This document shows positions 36,818 through 45,939 of a stretch of DNA of 64,000 nt, piece by piece (the stretch's first letter is position 1; each line of letters begins with the position of its first letter). Location of the stretch: IMG/VR virus record IMGVR_UViG_3300007609_001486, positions 18,511 to 82,510 of that record; one strand, 5' to 3'. Source of the stretch: a virus. The notes under the pieces were generated by a model. The model did no database searches. It saw only the letters and a program-made list of their open reading frames with translations, and was not told where the DNA came from. The position numbers were made by a program, and so were the translations under genes.

Positions 36818-37356
36818 GGTTTGTAGGAAATTGTAAGACAGTAAACTGGCAAGAATTAATCGAATCAATAAGCCGTATAGACGGAGACGTAAGAACATAT
36901 GGAGTAAACTTTTATCAAGATTCTAATCAAAATTTTAATGAGATAATAGATTTATGGAAGACTGCAGGATACGATAAAACAGAAACAGTAGAATGGATAA
37001 ATTATTATCCAGGAAAACATTTTGGAACCCATTACGTAACACAATTTGAAGAGTATACTGATACTTTATGTGCACGTGCTTGGATTAGTAAAATACGTCC
37101 TGGGAAGTATGCGCCTTATCATAAAGATATCGATGATAATATAGAAGAATACCTAGCCAGGGGAGATTTAGTACGATATACCGCGCATCCTTGTATTCCT
37201 AAAAAAGGACAAATCTTAATTATAGACGAAACCGTATTACATTTAGAAGAACAAGGAAATGTGTACAAGTGGTCAGATTACTTTGCATGGCATGGCGGCG
37301 GAAATATAAGTTTTGAACCTAAATACTTATTCAATTATCTAGGAGTCAAAAAATGA
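36808..37356 (+). CDS. 2OG-Fe(II) oxygenase-like protein, tandem paralogue 1 (182 aa)
   Basis: Starts with V-R-F-V-G-N and carries A-P-Y-H-K-D-I-D-D (H-x-D) near residue 110. Further on come V-L-H-L-E-E-Q-G-N-V-Y-K-W-S-D and A-W-H-G-G, then K-Y-L-F-N-Y-L-G at the end. The next gene has the same layout. The usual Arg two turns after the distal His is not evident, so 2-oxoglutarate binding is less certain than in the other members. It overlaps the upstream gene by 10 bp and the next by ATGA. A role as a hydroxylase of a pathway intermediate is inferred from the fold-level pattern. Confidence 0.55.
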   Translation: MSVRFVGNCKTVNWQELIESISRIDGDVRTYGVNFYQDSNQNFNEIIDLWKTAGYDKTETVEWINYYPGKHFGTHYVTQFEEYTDTLCARAWISKIRPGKYAPYHKDIDDNIEEYLARGDLVRYTAHPCIPKKGQILIIDETVLHLEEQGNVYKWSDYFAWHGGGNISFEPKYLFNYLGVKK

Positions 37357-37886
37357 GATTTATAGGTAACAGTAGTGAAGTAATTGATTGGGATCAGTAT
37401 GTAAATTTGATCGAATGTGATCAAGGAAGAATTAGGGGAACAGCTCAAAGAGATGATATTCATCATAATCCTAAGGTTGCCGAATTAAAAAATATATGGG
37501 AAGTAGCTGGCTACACAAATAATAATGCTGTTGGCTGGATAGATTACGAAATATCACAGGATATAGTTGACAAATTTGCATTTTGGGCAGGAATGAATCC
37601 AATAGCTGGTTGGATTACTAGTGTTCCGCCAGGCTATTGTGTTCCGTGGCATCCCGACTATACAGATGACGAGGAAAAAATACTTTCTAACGGTGAGGTA
37701 TTTAGATTCACCTGTCATATTGGTAAGCCAAGATGGGGCCAAGTCTTTGTACTAGAAGAGCATGTATTTCATATGGAGTCGCAAGGAAACTCATATCAAT
37801 GGTCGGACTGGCAGGACTGGCACGGCGGATTAAATATGGGGTTACACTCTAAACTCCTCTTTAACTTTTTGGGATATAAGCGTTGA
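37353..37886 (+). CDS. 2OG-Fe(II) oxygenase-like protein, tandem paralogue 2 (177 aa)
   Basis: A duplicate of the preceding gene: M-R-F-I-G-N start, V-P-W-H-P-D-Y-T-D-D for H-x-D near 106, V-F-H-M-E-S-Q-G-N-S-Y-Q-W-S-D, D-W-H-G-G and K-L-L-F-N-F-L-G. The strict conservation of H-x-D and both later His residues between the diverged copies suggests that they form the metal site. ATGA coupling on both sides; the downstream gene begins at a TTG inside the stop codon. Confidence 0.55.
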   Translation: MRFIGNSSEVIDWDQYVNLIECDQGRIRGTAQRDDIHHNPKVAELKNIWEVAGYTNNNAVGWIDYEISQDIVDKFAFWAGMNPIAGWITSVPPGYCVPWHPDYTDDEEKILSNGEVFRFTCHIGKPRWGQVFVLEEHVFHMESQGNSYQWSDWQDWHGGLNMGLHSKLLFNFLGYKR

Positions 37887-38452
37887 AAAATAAATTTTGT
37901 TTCGATTTAAAACTTCCAATTAGCGGACCATTAAATAATTTTAAATGTATATACAGGAACGATGCAGAGCCAGACATTTTCTTCATAGATCATTCTGACG
38001 TAAGCGAAGATTATAAAAATTGGATAAGTGAATGTGGATTAATAATGACATATCCGCCTTTGATTTTTTATACACCCATTGGACATCAAATAGGTGTTCA
38101 CATAGACGGTCCTGGCAAAGTTATGGATAGGGCTTGTATGAACTGGTGCGTACAAGGAGCAGGGAGTCTAATGCACTGGTACGAAGTTAAAGCAGGGTGT
38201 TCTCCATTTGAAGAAACAGAGACACAAGCCGGCACACCATATACACAATACCATCCTAAGGATCTAAATCATCTTCATAGTCAAACTGTTAAATGGCCTA
38301 GTGTTGTTCAAACAGGAATACCCCACAATGTTCATAATAGCACTTGGGAGCCTAGGTGGACAATTAGTTGCGATCTAAGTTTTAAAGATACTCCTGAACA
38401 AGGACTCACAATGTTTCAAGCACAGGAAATATTTTTTAAATGGATGATTTAG
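37883..38452 (+). CDS. 2OG-Fe(II) oxygenase-like protein (189 aa, TTG start)
   Basis: TTG 37883 overlaps the previous TGA (TTGA) and is the only start that keeps the N-terminus. G-V-H-I-D-G-P near residue 72 is H-x-D. P-H-N-V-H-N near 151 gives the distal His, and P-R-W-T-I-S-C-D gives the Arg with a final strand. This fits the aspartyl/asparaginyl beta-hydroxylase-like group. A Trp-Cys rich middle (M-N-W-C-V-Q-G-A-G) may line the substrate pocket. It overlaps the next gene by 13 bp. Confidence 0.6.
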   Translation: MKNKFCFDLKLPISGPLNNFKCIYRNDAEPDIFFIDHSDVSEDYKNWISECGLIMTYPPLIFYTPIGHQIGVHIDGPGKVMDRACMNWCVQGAGSLMHWYEVKAGCSPFEETETQAGTPYTQYHPKDLNHLHSQTVKWPSVVQTGIPHNVHNSTWEPRWTISCDLSFKDTPEQGLTMFQAQEIFFKWMI

Positions 38453-39153
38453 ATATTCAATTTTACAAAGCTAATAAAAATAAAACCTTCAAATTAGAAC
38501 AATTACCGGATGGAACTTATGAGTATCAAGCTATGTGGATTATGGAGCAAAGACACATTGGGTGGTTAGAACTGGAATGCAATCACCCAGTTGAAATCTA
38601 CAATGAATTGGAATATTATCTTCATAGAGGACACGAAACACATGTTGGGTGGAGCAGTGTGTGTTTACATGGGCTTGGAGCTGATAAAATAGCTACTGCT
38701 CCTACATATGGTTATAATGAGTTTACTGCTCCTTACACTTTTACAGATATTTCAACATATTTTCCTAAAACCGTTGAATATTGGAAAAAATTTCCTGCAG
38801 AGCGGTTTACAAGAATACGATTTATGAAACTTGAAGCAGGGGGGAGCATTAGTGTACACAATGACAACTATGAAAATGTACCAGAAGATTTTAATCCTTT
38901 AGATGGTATACTGCCTATTAATGTTGCAATAGTTCATCCTGATAATTGCGATATGATTATAGAAGATTGCGGGTCAGTGCCTTTTACTTCTGGCAAAGTT
39001 TTTCTAATTAACGTAGCAAAAAATCACATGGTAGTAAATAACTCCAACAAAGATAGAATACACCTTATATCAAACATTATTTTAGGAAATAAACGAAGTG
39101 AATTTTGTAAATTACTGGTAAGAAGTTATGAAAAATGTTATAACCTTCAATAA
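38440..39153 (+). CDS. Aspartyl/asparaginyl beta-hydroxylase-like oxygenase (237 aa)
   Basis: R-I-R-F-M-K-L-E-A-G-G-S-I-S-V-H-N-D near residues 127-144 contains the H-x-D of the family. I-N-V-A-I-V-H-P-D and G-K-V-F-L-I-N follow, then K-N-H-M-V-V-N-N-S-N-K-D-R-I-H-L-I with distal His and Arg in the usual spacing. This is the best match in the window to the beta-hydroxylase fold. It would hydroxylate, at the cost of O2 and 2-oxoglutarate, an Asp/Asn-like or other substrate that cannot be named. Overlaps on both sides. Confidence 0.7.
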   Translation: MDDLDIQFYKANKNKTFKLEQLPDGTYEYQAMWIMEQRHIGWLELECNHPVEIYNELEYYLHRGHETHVGWSSVCLHGLGADKIATAPTYGYNEFTAPYTFTDISTYFPKTVEYWKKFPAERFTRIRFMKLEAGGSISVHNDNYENVPEDFNPLDGILPINVAIVHPDNCDMIIEDCGSVPFTSGKVFLINVAKNHMVVNNSNKDRIHLISNIILGNKRSEFCKLLVRSYEKCYNLQ

Positions 39154-40540
39154 AACATCCCAAGAAATAGTATTTTGTATTGTAGATAACACTGCAAAAA
39201 TAAAACATGATTGGACCAGAGAAATTATTAAAAACTTATCTGATTTTGTCTTATCGAATATAATACAAAAAGGCTATACTGTATTACAGGGTGTTTCTGA
39301 GGAAGCATTGTTAAGAGAAAGTGCGTCAAAGTATAAACATGCTGTAGTTATATCCACCGGAACAGAGTTTTTAAATGGAGATAATTTTTTTAAAGCTATT
39401 GAAAAGGCAACTTTTCAAGATTATTTTATACAAGGTCATGTTGCTGATAGAAAGGATGGTTACTATGAACTACACGATCAATGTTATTTAATTAATTTAA
39501 GTATCTATAAGAAGTTAGGTTATCCTTCAATTGGTAGCTTTTCTTATTACGATTCACATGAACAAATAGAACCACATAGAAGTGATGAAAACATTCACGA
39601 TGATTATACGCCAGTGTGGATAAAACCGGGCTCATCAAGGCGGAGATACGAGCATAAGTGGCATGGATGGAATATATTATCAATTGCATTAGATAATAAT
39701 TTACCTGTAATAGTATTCAATGAAGATATAAGAAATAATAAAAAATTTTATTATCCTGATTATGAACCTTCATTTCAACTGGCTCATGAGTACTTGTATG
39801 GCAAGCAAATTATAAGTAGCCAGGCTTTCTTTTATCCTTTCAACACTGAACAATACAATACTTCGAATGTAGATTCTATAAATCAGTTAGTAACACAGGC
39901 AAGTGGCCTTAATTGGATCGATTACTTAATTAATAATAATTATTCTAAAGGAACAATTGTAAATTTTGTAGACAATAATACATTTGCATTAGAAACAATG
40001 AAATATATCACTGAATGGAACGGCGAAGATTATCCCCAAATGCTTGAAGACTACGTGCTATCTAGAAGTAGTTTTATGAAGGTATCAAAAAATAATAGAT
40101 TAGCAAATATGGATGATCCTTTAACTACATGTTGGGAATATTTTCTAGAACAACATCCTAATTGGAAGGATACGTGGCAAGATATCAAACATAAGGTACA
40201 ATTTAAATTCACTCATGCAGACTTAGTCCTTAATAAATCACTACCGATTGAACATTGGTTAGAGGAAAAAACAAACACACTTATTAATTTAAGTCATATT
40301 TTTAATTATGATCCAGTTGCTCCATTTATTCCTCTTCAATTGCGTGTAAATAATGAGAATAATCTTATAAAGAAGATTAGACAATATATGCCTGATGCAA
40401 CTATTATATTTAGCGCAAGATCTGCAGAAGGTTTTTTTGATTCGTCACCTAACCATTATGTATGCCAAGCAAGTAAAATGCCTTTGGTTACCATAAAGGA
40501 TTTGACTTTCCCCACATGGCGTTATGGGGAGTGGTTATGA
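39128..40540 (+). CDS. Unknown 470-aa protein of the oxygenase island
   Basis: It overlaps the preceding oxygenase by 26 bp and shares ATGA with the SDR gene, so it is co-translated. The first 230 residues show alternating strands and helices with S-T-G-T-E-F-L-N-G-D and D-Q-C-Y-L-I-N-L-S-I-Y, a pattern reminiscent of GT-A-like nucleotide-sugar folds, but I see no clear DxD. H-K-W-H-G-W-N and P-H-R-S-D-E are His-rich loops. The C-terminal half has no recognised motif. It is soluble, with no signal peptide. Function unknown. Confidence 0.5.
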   Translation: MKNVITFNKTSQEIVFCIVDNTAKIKHDWTREIIKNLSDFVLSNIIQKGYTVLQGVSEEALLRESASKYKHAVVISTGTEFLNGDNFFKAIEKATFQDYFIQGHVADRKDGYYELHDQCYLINLSIYKKLGYPSIGSFSYYDSHEQIEPHRSDENIHDDYTPVWIKPGSSRRRYEHKWHGWNILSIALDNNLPVIVFNEDIRNNKKFYYPDYEPSFQLAHEYLYGKQIISSQAFFYPFNTEQYNTSNVDSINQLVTQASGLNWIDYLINNNYSKGTIVNFVDNNTFALETMKYITEWNGEDYPQMLEDYVLSRSSFMKVSKNNRLANMDDPLTTCWEYFLEQHPNWKDTWQDIKHKVQFKFTHADLVLNKSLPIEHWLEEKTNTLINLSHIFNYDPVAPFIPLQLRVNNENNLIKKIRQYMPDATIIFSARSAEGFFDSSPNHYVCQASKMPLVTIKDLTFPTWRYGEWL

Positions 40541-41130
40541 AGATAGCAATTACGGGGCACACAAGCGGTATAGGTAAAGGTATATATACCTTTTATAGAC
40601 GTAGAGCAGTTGAAGTGAAAGGATATAGTTTAGATAATGGCTATAATATTAATGAATACGAATCTATTCTTAAAGATAGTGCAGATTGTAACATTTTTAT
40701 AAACAATGCCTATAGTCATTATAAGCAAAGTGAGATAATTTCTACTTGGGGCGAAATGCATAAAAATTATAAACATTTAATTATTAGTACAAGTAGTATA
40801 GCTGCAGAGCCGCTATTAGAAATAGAAAAAATATTTCCCCATCTCGTACCATACGGCGAAGAAAAATATGCTATTAATAAAGCAAGTTGGTTTTTAAATC
40901 ACAGCGGCTCTAGATGTAAATCCAGCGTTATTATGCCAGGGGTAGTAGAAACTAATTTTTATAATCCCTACGACACAGAAGACGAAAACGGAATAGAATT
41001 ATATAATCAAGTCATGAATACCAATAGTATAATCACTGTTGACGATTTAGTTAAGACTGTAGATTTTATTATTCAAAGTTGGAACGGAAGAAACTTTATA
41101 GCAAGTATGACGGTGTTAAATGCTTATTAA
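40537..41130 (+). CDS. Short-chain dehydrogenase/reductase (SDR)
   Basis: 197 aa from ATG 40537 (ATGA overlap). I-A-I-T-G-H-T-S-G-I-G-K-G at residues 3-15 is the classical TGxxxGIG NAD(P) loop. I-F-I-N-N-A-Y matches the NNAG region, S-T-S-S-I-A-A gives the catalytic Ser, and Y-A-I-N-K is the YxxxK pair. V-I-M-P-G-V-V-E-T follows, as in SDR motif P-G. All catalytic residues are present, so it is probably an active oxidoreductase for an alcohol or ketone of the pathway. Confidence 0.8.
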   Translation: MKIAITGHTSGIGKGIYTFYRRRAVEVKGYSLDNGYNINEYESILKDSADCNIFINNAYSHYKQSEIISTWGEMHKNYKHLIISTSSIAAEPLLEIEKIFPHLVPYGEEKYAINKASWFLNHSGSRCKSSVIMPGVVETNFYNPYDTEDENGIELYNQVMNTNSIITVDDLVKTVDFIIQSWNGRNFIASMTVLNAY

Positions 41131-41539
41131 AGATTGGATAGATAGAATTTCAAAACCGCAAGAATTACTAGGAGGATATTCAGTGTGTCCTTATTCTAGG
41201 CATGCGCAGTATGAAATAGTACAAGTATATGGGCGTAATATAGTTGTTCCAAATGCAGACTTTGACTTAATAATTTATATACTTTCGGATAACTTTTCTC
41301 AAATACAAGTTGAAAGTATAGCAAAGGAGTATAATCTACTGTACAAGGAATTGGTTTTCTTACCAGATCCTAAAGATCGATATACAGAAATCAATGGCGT
41401 AAAAACAAATAATGGTGAACAGAATCTAATACTTTGCCAACCAAGAGCTAAATTAAGAAAAGCAAGAGAAAATCTGTCTAAAACAGATTATTATAGTTTC
41501 TGGAGTGAAGATTATCTTCGGGAGATCTTAGATACATGA
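41120..41539 (+). CDS. Unknown 139-aa protein with a CPYSR motif
   Basis: It overlaps both neighbours and lies between an SDR and the amidinotransferase. S-V-C-P-Y-S-R-H-A near residue 22 is striking and could be a reactive Cys or a metal contact. The rest alternates strands and helices (Y-I-L-S-D-N-F-S-Q-I-Q) and ends in a charged helix. C-P-[YF] motifs occur in small uncharacterised bacterial proteins, but I cannot name the family with confidence. The single Cys motif and the context suggest a helper of the neighbouring enzyme. Confidence 0.5.
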   Translation: MLIKDWIDRISKPQELLGGYSVCPYSRHAQYEIVQVYGRNIVVPNADFDLIIYILSDNFSQIQVESIAKEYNLLYKELVFLPDPKDRYTEINGVKTNNGEQNLILCQPRAKLRKARENLSKTDYYSFWSEDYLREILDT

Positions 41540-42609
41540 CATGCTGGACAGAGTACGATCCGTTAAAGGAAATAATTGTAGGAGATTGTAATCAGCCCGG
41601 CGATTTTGATTGGTTCCTTGACGAAAGAGTAAAATCAAAATTCAATCTAATACTAGAAGAAACAAAAGAAGATTTACAAAATCTTAGCGAGTATCTATCC
41701 GGTTTAGGTATTCGTGTGCATAGGCCTAAACCTACAAAGTTTGAAAGTCGAGTCAGTTTAGGAAGTTTTACAATCCCTAATCCTGCAAGTCCTATAGTTC
41801 CCAGGGATCAGTATTTGGCATACAATAATATTATCATACAAACTTATACAAGTATGGTAGATAGATATTTAGATAGTGCAACATATTACCACATCTTTAA
41901 AGAACAATTTGATAAGGGCATTAATTGGATTAGTATGCCACCGCCTGTGTTAATAGATATAGGAGAAACAGAAAAGTGGTGGATAAAGGGCGAAGAAATT
42001 TATCATGATATATTAAAAGATAGATTGCTATGGCATACAGCAACCATGTATAAATTAGGTGATACATTGATTACAAACACAAAAGGTCCTGGTAATTATA
42101 ACGGTTTAGAATGGATGACAAGGAATCTTCCTAATATTAAAATTATCGAAAATACACAAACGCATCAGCAAGGATATGGGCATATTGATCACGGCTGGTT
42201 TATGACAGACGACGAAACAGTATTTTGTGTTGATAAAAGTTGGGTTCCATTAGTGCTCCTTGACAAAGAGATTATTGAGTTGCATAAATTTTTTGATCCT
42301 TTTGACGATCAAAAATTCTTTATGGATTACAATAGTACTGGCGGAAAATACAGTGTAGATTGGTTAGATAAATGGTTAAACGGCTGGAAGGGTTACGCAC
42401 AGGAATGTTTTTTTGATACCAACGTTTTAGTCCTAGATAAGGAAAATATACTATTCACAAACGAACAACCTCGTATATTTAAATTAATGGAAAATAGAGG
42501 AATCAACTGTCACGTAGTTCCGCAAAGACACAGTTTCTTCTGGGAGGGCGGCGTTCATTGCTTAACTTTAGATTTGGTCAGGGATGGCAGTTGTAGATCG
42601 GTTATATGA
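41536..42609 (+). CDS. Glycine-amidinotransferase-family protein
   Basis: 357 aa. E-Y-D-P-L-K-E-I-I-V-G at the start is typical of the amidinotransferase/pentein fold. Y-G-H-I-D-H-G-W near residue 216 offers the catalytic His, and W-E-G-G-V-H-C-L-T-L-D near the end carries the nucleophilic Cys (C342). N-Y-N-G-L-E-W and N-E-Q-P also fit the fold. The reaction expected is amidino transfer from arginine to an amine through a Cys-amidino intermediate; hydrolase relatives exist. It is ATGA-coupled upstream and overlaps the convergent aminotransferase by 42 bp. The substrate is unknown but presumably a pathway amine. Confidence 0.85.
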   Translation: MTCWTEYDPLKEIIVGDCNQPGDFDWFLDERVKSKFNLILEETKEDLQNLSEYLSGLGIRVHRPKPTKFESRVSLGSFTIPNPASPIVPRDQYLAYNNIIIQTYTSMVDRYLDSATYYHIFKEQFDKGINWISMPPPVLIDIGETEKWWIKGEEIYHDILKDRLLWHTATMYKLGDTLITNTKGPGNYNGLEWMTRNLPNIKIIENTQTHQQGYGHIDHGWFMTDDETVFCVDKSWVPLVLLDKEIIELHKFFDPFDDQKFFMDYNSTGGKYSVDWLDKWLNGWKGYAQECFFDTNVLVLDKENILFTNEQPRIFKLMENRGINCHVVPQRHSFFWEGGVHCLTLDLVRDGSCRSVI

Positions 42610-43812
42610 TGCTAGTGCACTTATAAGTCTCTTTGATAACTCTATAAAATAATCATCAGTTGCAGATAATGGGATAATTATCAAAAGTCCATCCCCTGCT
42701 TCGTTAAACATACCGCTGCTCAATCCAAACTTTTTAAAATGACTTTCCAGGGTATCTTGATTTTCTAAGTAATTTTCATTTAACAGATTAAGATTAAATA
42801 CCAGTCCGTGGTTGTTAAAGCCTTTTATAAGATTCTCTTGTTTTAGTTTTTCGAATAAAGAAACGGCTGAATTTTTTATCGCAGAATGATTTTTTAGAAT
42901 TTGTTCTTTTTCTAGAATATCCATATATTCTAAAACACTGTAGATGCCACTTAGGCTGAAACTATATGAGAATCCATGCAGTAACGGCAAATTCATTATT
43001 GTTTGGTATATAATGTCATTTACAAGTGTTGCACTCAATGGATAAAAGCCACCTGTAAACCCTTTACCCATTGTGAATATATCAGGCTGTATCAAAGTTT
43101 CCCCATGTTCGTTTTTCCATCCAAACATGTTTCCGGTTTTTCCTCCGCACATTGCAATATCGTCAACTATCAAAATCACATCGTTTTCAGTGCAGACACG
43201 TCTAAGTTTTTGCCAAAATTCCTGTGTCACAGGCTTCAGTCCATCCTGCCAGCTACAAGTCTCAATGACAACACATAGTGTGTTACTCCAGTCTCTGTCC
43301 AGGTCTGTTTCCTGTCTTCTCAAAGTAACACAATTACCTTCTCTGCCATATATATGATGCATGTCTCTGGTATCTGCAATACTGCTACTTAAGAATGTGC
43401 TACCGTGATAACTGTTTTCAAAACCTATTATCTCTTTCCTGTCTTGATTTTTTGCAACATTATATAGATGTGCAACTCTAATTGCACCCTCTATGGCATC
43501 ACTGCCCGATAAGCTGAAAATACTACGATACCCGCCGCTTAAGTCAAACAGTTTAGATGCAAGTGTCTGAATGACTGAGTTAGAAGTTTTGAACTCGCCG
43601 CTACAAAAAGGTGTGTCTTTTATTTTTTCGCCTACCTTATCAACAATATCAGTTCTATCAAACCCTAGTGTAAAACACCCGCAGTTCCCCATACTGAGAT
43701 CAATAAAATTAACATTGTCCTCATAAAAACCAAAAGACCAGTATTTTTCTAAAAGTCTATATTCTTCTAGATTATCGTTTATTGCGTAAGGAAAAAGTGC
43801 TCGGGATATCAT
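42568..43812 (-). CDS. Class III PLP aminotransferase
   Basis: 414 aa. L-S-G-S-D-A-I-E-G-A-I-R near residue 105 and S-Y-H-G-S-T are cofactor-phosphate contacts. I-L-I-V-D-D-I-A near 219 carries the Asp that pairs with the pyridine nitrogen. M-G-K-G-F-T-G-G-F-Y-P near 255 has the Schiff-base Lys. This fits omega-amino acid/DAPA-type aminotransferases, which move an amino group to a terminal carbon of a keto or aldehyde substrate. It heads no operon: it is the last gene of the minus island running from 46574. Together with the convergent amidinotransferase it could make and then guanylate an amine. Confidence 0.9.
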   Translation of the reverse strand: MISRALFPYAINDNLEEYRLLEKYWSFGFYEDNVNFIDLSMGNCGCFTLGFDRTDIVDKVGEKIKDTPFCSGEFKTSNSVIQTLASKLFDLSGGYRSIFSLSGSDAIEGAIRVAHLYNVAKNQDRKEIIGFENSYHGSTFLSSSIADTRDMHHIYGREGNCVTLRRQETDLDRDWSNTLCVVIETCSWQDGLKPVTQEFWQKLRRVCTENDVILIVDDIAMCGGKTGNMFGWKNEHGETLIQPDIFTMGKGFTGGFYPLSATLVNDIIYQTIMNLPLLHGFSYSFSLSGIYSVLEYMDILEKEQILKNHSAIKNSAVSLFEKLKQENLIKGFNNHGLVFNLNLLNENYLENQDTLESHFKKFGLSSGMFNEAGDGLLIIIPLSATDDYFIELSKRLISALASYNRSTTAIPDQI

Positions 43813-43837
43813 AATTTTTTACTAATATACTTTTTGC

Positions 43838-44446
43838 TTATATTACACTTAAGGTTAAAGATATTCTTTTACTACCTGGATTTATATTTTCTACACTATG
43901 GATTTTATTTGCTGGTAATAAATGCCATCTGTCTAATGGCACTTTTATTTCTTCCTTCTTTGTAACTTTATCATAAGGAATAAACATTTGTGGGTGTATC
44001 CAGGTATTATCCTTGTAGTCATTTAATTCATAAAATATTAACGAAACATCTCCGCCTGTTTGTATCAGATAATTATAAGCCTTGGATCTTAATTCGTCTA
44101 TGTGAGGAGGTATAATCGATCCTTCTTCCATTACTTGAATATTAATGGAATCGTATTTGATTGGAATATGTGTATTAACCCATTTACTTATAGTGTCAGA
44201 TACATCTATAAAACTATATTTTACTAGTCCGGGAAATCTTTCACGTGCTTCTTGTCCGCTGTACCCTAGTTTAGATTTGTTAATATTAGGATCATATGCA
44301 TTTTCTACTAAGTTTAGAATCTCCTCAGAAGAACTTATAAGAAGTGTGTCCAAACGAGTATTTTCGCTTTTAGCTACTACATCAAATATTTCTTGTTTTA
44401 TTTCTTCAGGCATTAAGGGATATGCAGGATATTTTAAGTATGCCAT
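43838..44446 (-). CDS. 2OG-Fe(II) oxygenase-like protein (202 aa)
   Basis: I-I-P-P-H-I-D-E-L near residue 117 is H-x-D. N-K-I-H-S-V-E-N-I-N-P-G-S-K-R-I-S near the end has the distal His and the Arg that binds 2-oxoglutarate. This is the jelly-roll dioxygenase pattern. The final residues (L-T-L-S-V-I) form the last strand, so the protein is complete. It lies 8 bp after the halogenase stop and 25 bp before the aminotransferase start on the minus strand, in a probable four-gene operon. Confidence 0.65.
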   Translation of the reverse strand: MAYLKYPAYPLMPEEIKQEIFDVVAKSENTRLDTLLISSSEEILNLVENAYDPNINKSKLGYSGQEARERFPGLVKYSFIDVSDTISKWVNTHIPIKYDSINIQVMEEGSIIPPHIDELRSKAYNYLIQTGGDVSLIFYELNDYKDNTWIHPQMFIPYDKVTKKEEIKVPLDRWHLLPANKIHSVENINPGSKRISLTLSVI

Positions 44447-44454
44447 TATTTGTT

Positions 44455-45939
44455 TTATATACCTTCCTTGTTCGTCCGAAAATAACCATGCAGGACAGCA
44501 TCTGTATTAGTCTTACAACTAGACATATTTCGAATCTGTATTTTTTTCCATGCCTCAAAATCTTTAATAATTTCCACTTCTCTTCCTGTGATATGATTTT
44601 TTGCAACCTGTTTATTTATAAAGCCCAACCCTGCAAGAATCTGATTCCATGCATTATATCCTATACTATTTTCTTTGTTAGGAACATCAGATGCTGTAAG
44701 TAAACGAGTCTTAGAAATGTCAATAATATTTTTAACGAAATCTGTAGCAATGTCAGATTTCTTTATGTAATCCCAAAACGGAGATCCTGATTTTCCCCCT
44801 AAATAATGCAAAATTATAAAATCTTTGATTTCGTCATACATTTCTGTAATTTCTTCGTTATATTTTTTGAAGTCATTTGAACCTATATAATCTACAAATT
44901 TTTGTATTTGAATTATTGTTGCATGTATGCTCGTGGCCTCTAACGGTTCAATAAAAGCACTAGCTAACCCTAATGCCAAACAATTTTTCCGCCAAGGCGC
45001 ATCTAATCTTCCTGAATCAAACTTAATTTGTTTTATAGGGGTTATTTCGTGTCCTAATAAGGCTTCGATTTCATTTTGTGCTTCATTAAAGGTTATAAAC
45101 TTGTCACAAAATACGTAGCCGCATCCGAACCTTTCTGCAGTTGGTATCTGCCACATCCAGCCCGCACTTAAGGCTTTTGAAATGGTCAAGGGTTTAGGCC
45201 AAACTGGCGGAACATAGTCTAAAACAAATGGCATAGCACTGTTCATAAGTAGGTGTCTGTTATAACTTACCCATTTTGCACCTAGGCTCTTCATTAAAGT
45301 TTGCGCAAATCCTGTGCAATCTATAAAGAAATCCCCAGGTATAGTCATATTATTAGATAACTTTAATGAGTCTATAGCGTTATTTTCATTATGGATTATT
45401 TTTTCAACTGTTGCATCAATAACTGAACCGCCCATAGAGAGAACACGCTTTTTAAAAAATTTGCCAACTTTACTTCCGTCAAAATGAAAACTTTGTCCGG
45501 TGATCCTTAATATTTCTGATTCGTCGTTCTTAATTAGAGATCGATCTTGGTCGATAAACATTCCTAATTTACTTACTGAATGAATGTATTCGTCATTTGC
45601 AATTAAAAAAGCAAGTCTATCTGTAATTTTGTTATCATTGTCTAAATTTAAATCTAAGGGGTTATAATAGCACCTATGTTGATTCGACCAATTTTCGTGT
45701 TTGACTCCTACTTTAAACGTGGCATCCGTTTCCTTAATAAAATCCTTTATGTCAATACCAAAGTCTATGTCCTGATTACCTATAATGCTTCCTAATATAT
45801 GTGTGCCACCCTCGCCTGCTCCGATAATACCTATACTACTACTTTCGATAATTGTTACGTTATAAGTAGGATTAGTTTTTAAAATATAAAAGGCTGCTAT
45901 CCATCCCGCAGTACCGCCTCCTACAATTACTAATTTCAT
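44455..45939 (-). CDS. Flavin-dependent tryptophan-halogenase-family protein
   Basis: 494 aa. V-I-V-G-G-G-T-A-G-W at residues 4-13 is the FAD loop. T-F-K-V-G-V holds K76, the lysine that carries the hypohalous equivalent in PrnA-type enzymes. G-W-M-W-Q-I-P near 265 is the W-x-W-x-I-P signature of flavin-dependent halogenases, and A-F-I-E-P-L-E-A-T is the second flavin motif. All key marks of an active halogenase are present. No flavin reductase is coded nearby, so a host reductase would have to supply FADH2. ATGA overlap with the oxygenase upstream. Whether the substrate is free tryptophan or something else cannot be told. Confidence 0.85.
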   Translation of the reverse strand: MKLVIVGGGTAGWIAAFYILKTNPTYNVTIIESSSIGIIGAGEGGTHILGSIIGNQDIDFGIDIKDFIKETDATFKVGVKHENWSNQHRCYYNPLDLNLDNDNKITDRLAFLIANDEYIHSVSKLGMFIDQDRSLIKNDESEILRITGQSFHFDGSKVGKFFKKRVLSMGGSVIDATVEKIIHNENNAIDSLKLSNNMTIPGDFFIDCTGFAQTLMKSLGAKWVSYNRHLLMNSAMPFVLDYVPPVWPKPLTISKALSAGWMWQIPTAERFGCGYVFCDKFITFNEAQNEIEALLGHEITPIKQIKFDSGRLDAPWRKNCLALGLASAFIEPLEATSIHATIIQIQKFVDYIGSNDFKKYNEEITEMYDEIKDFIILHYLGGKSGSPFWDYIKKSDIATDFVKNIIDISKTRLLTASDVPNKENSIGYNAWNQILAGLGFINKQVAKNHITGREVEIIKDFEAWKKIQIRNMSSCKTNTDAVLHGYFRTNKEGI

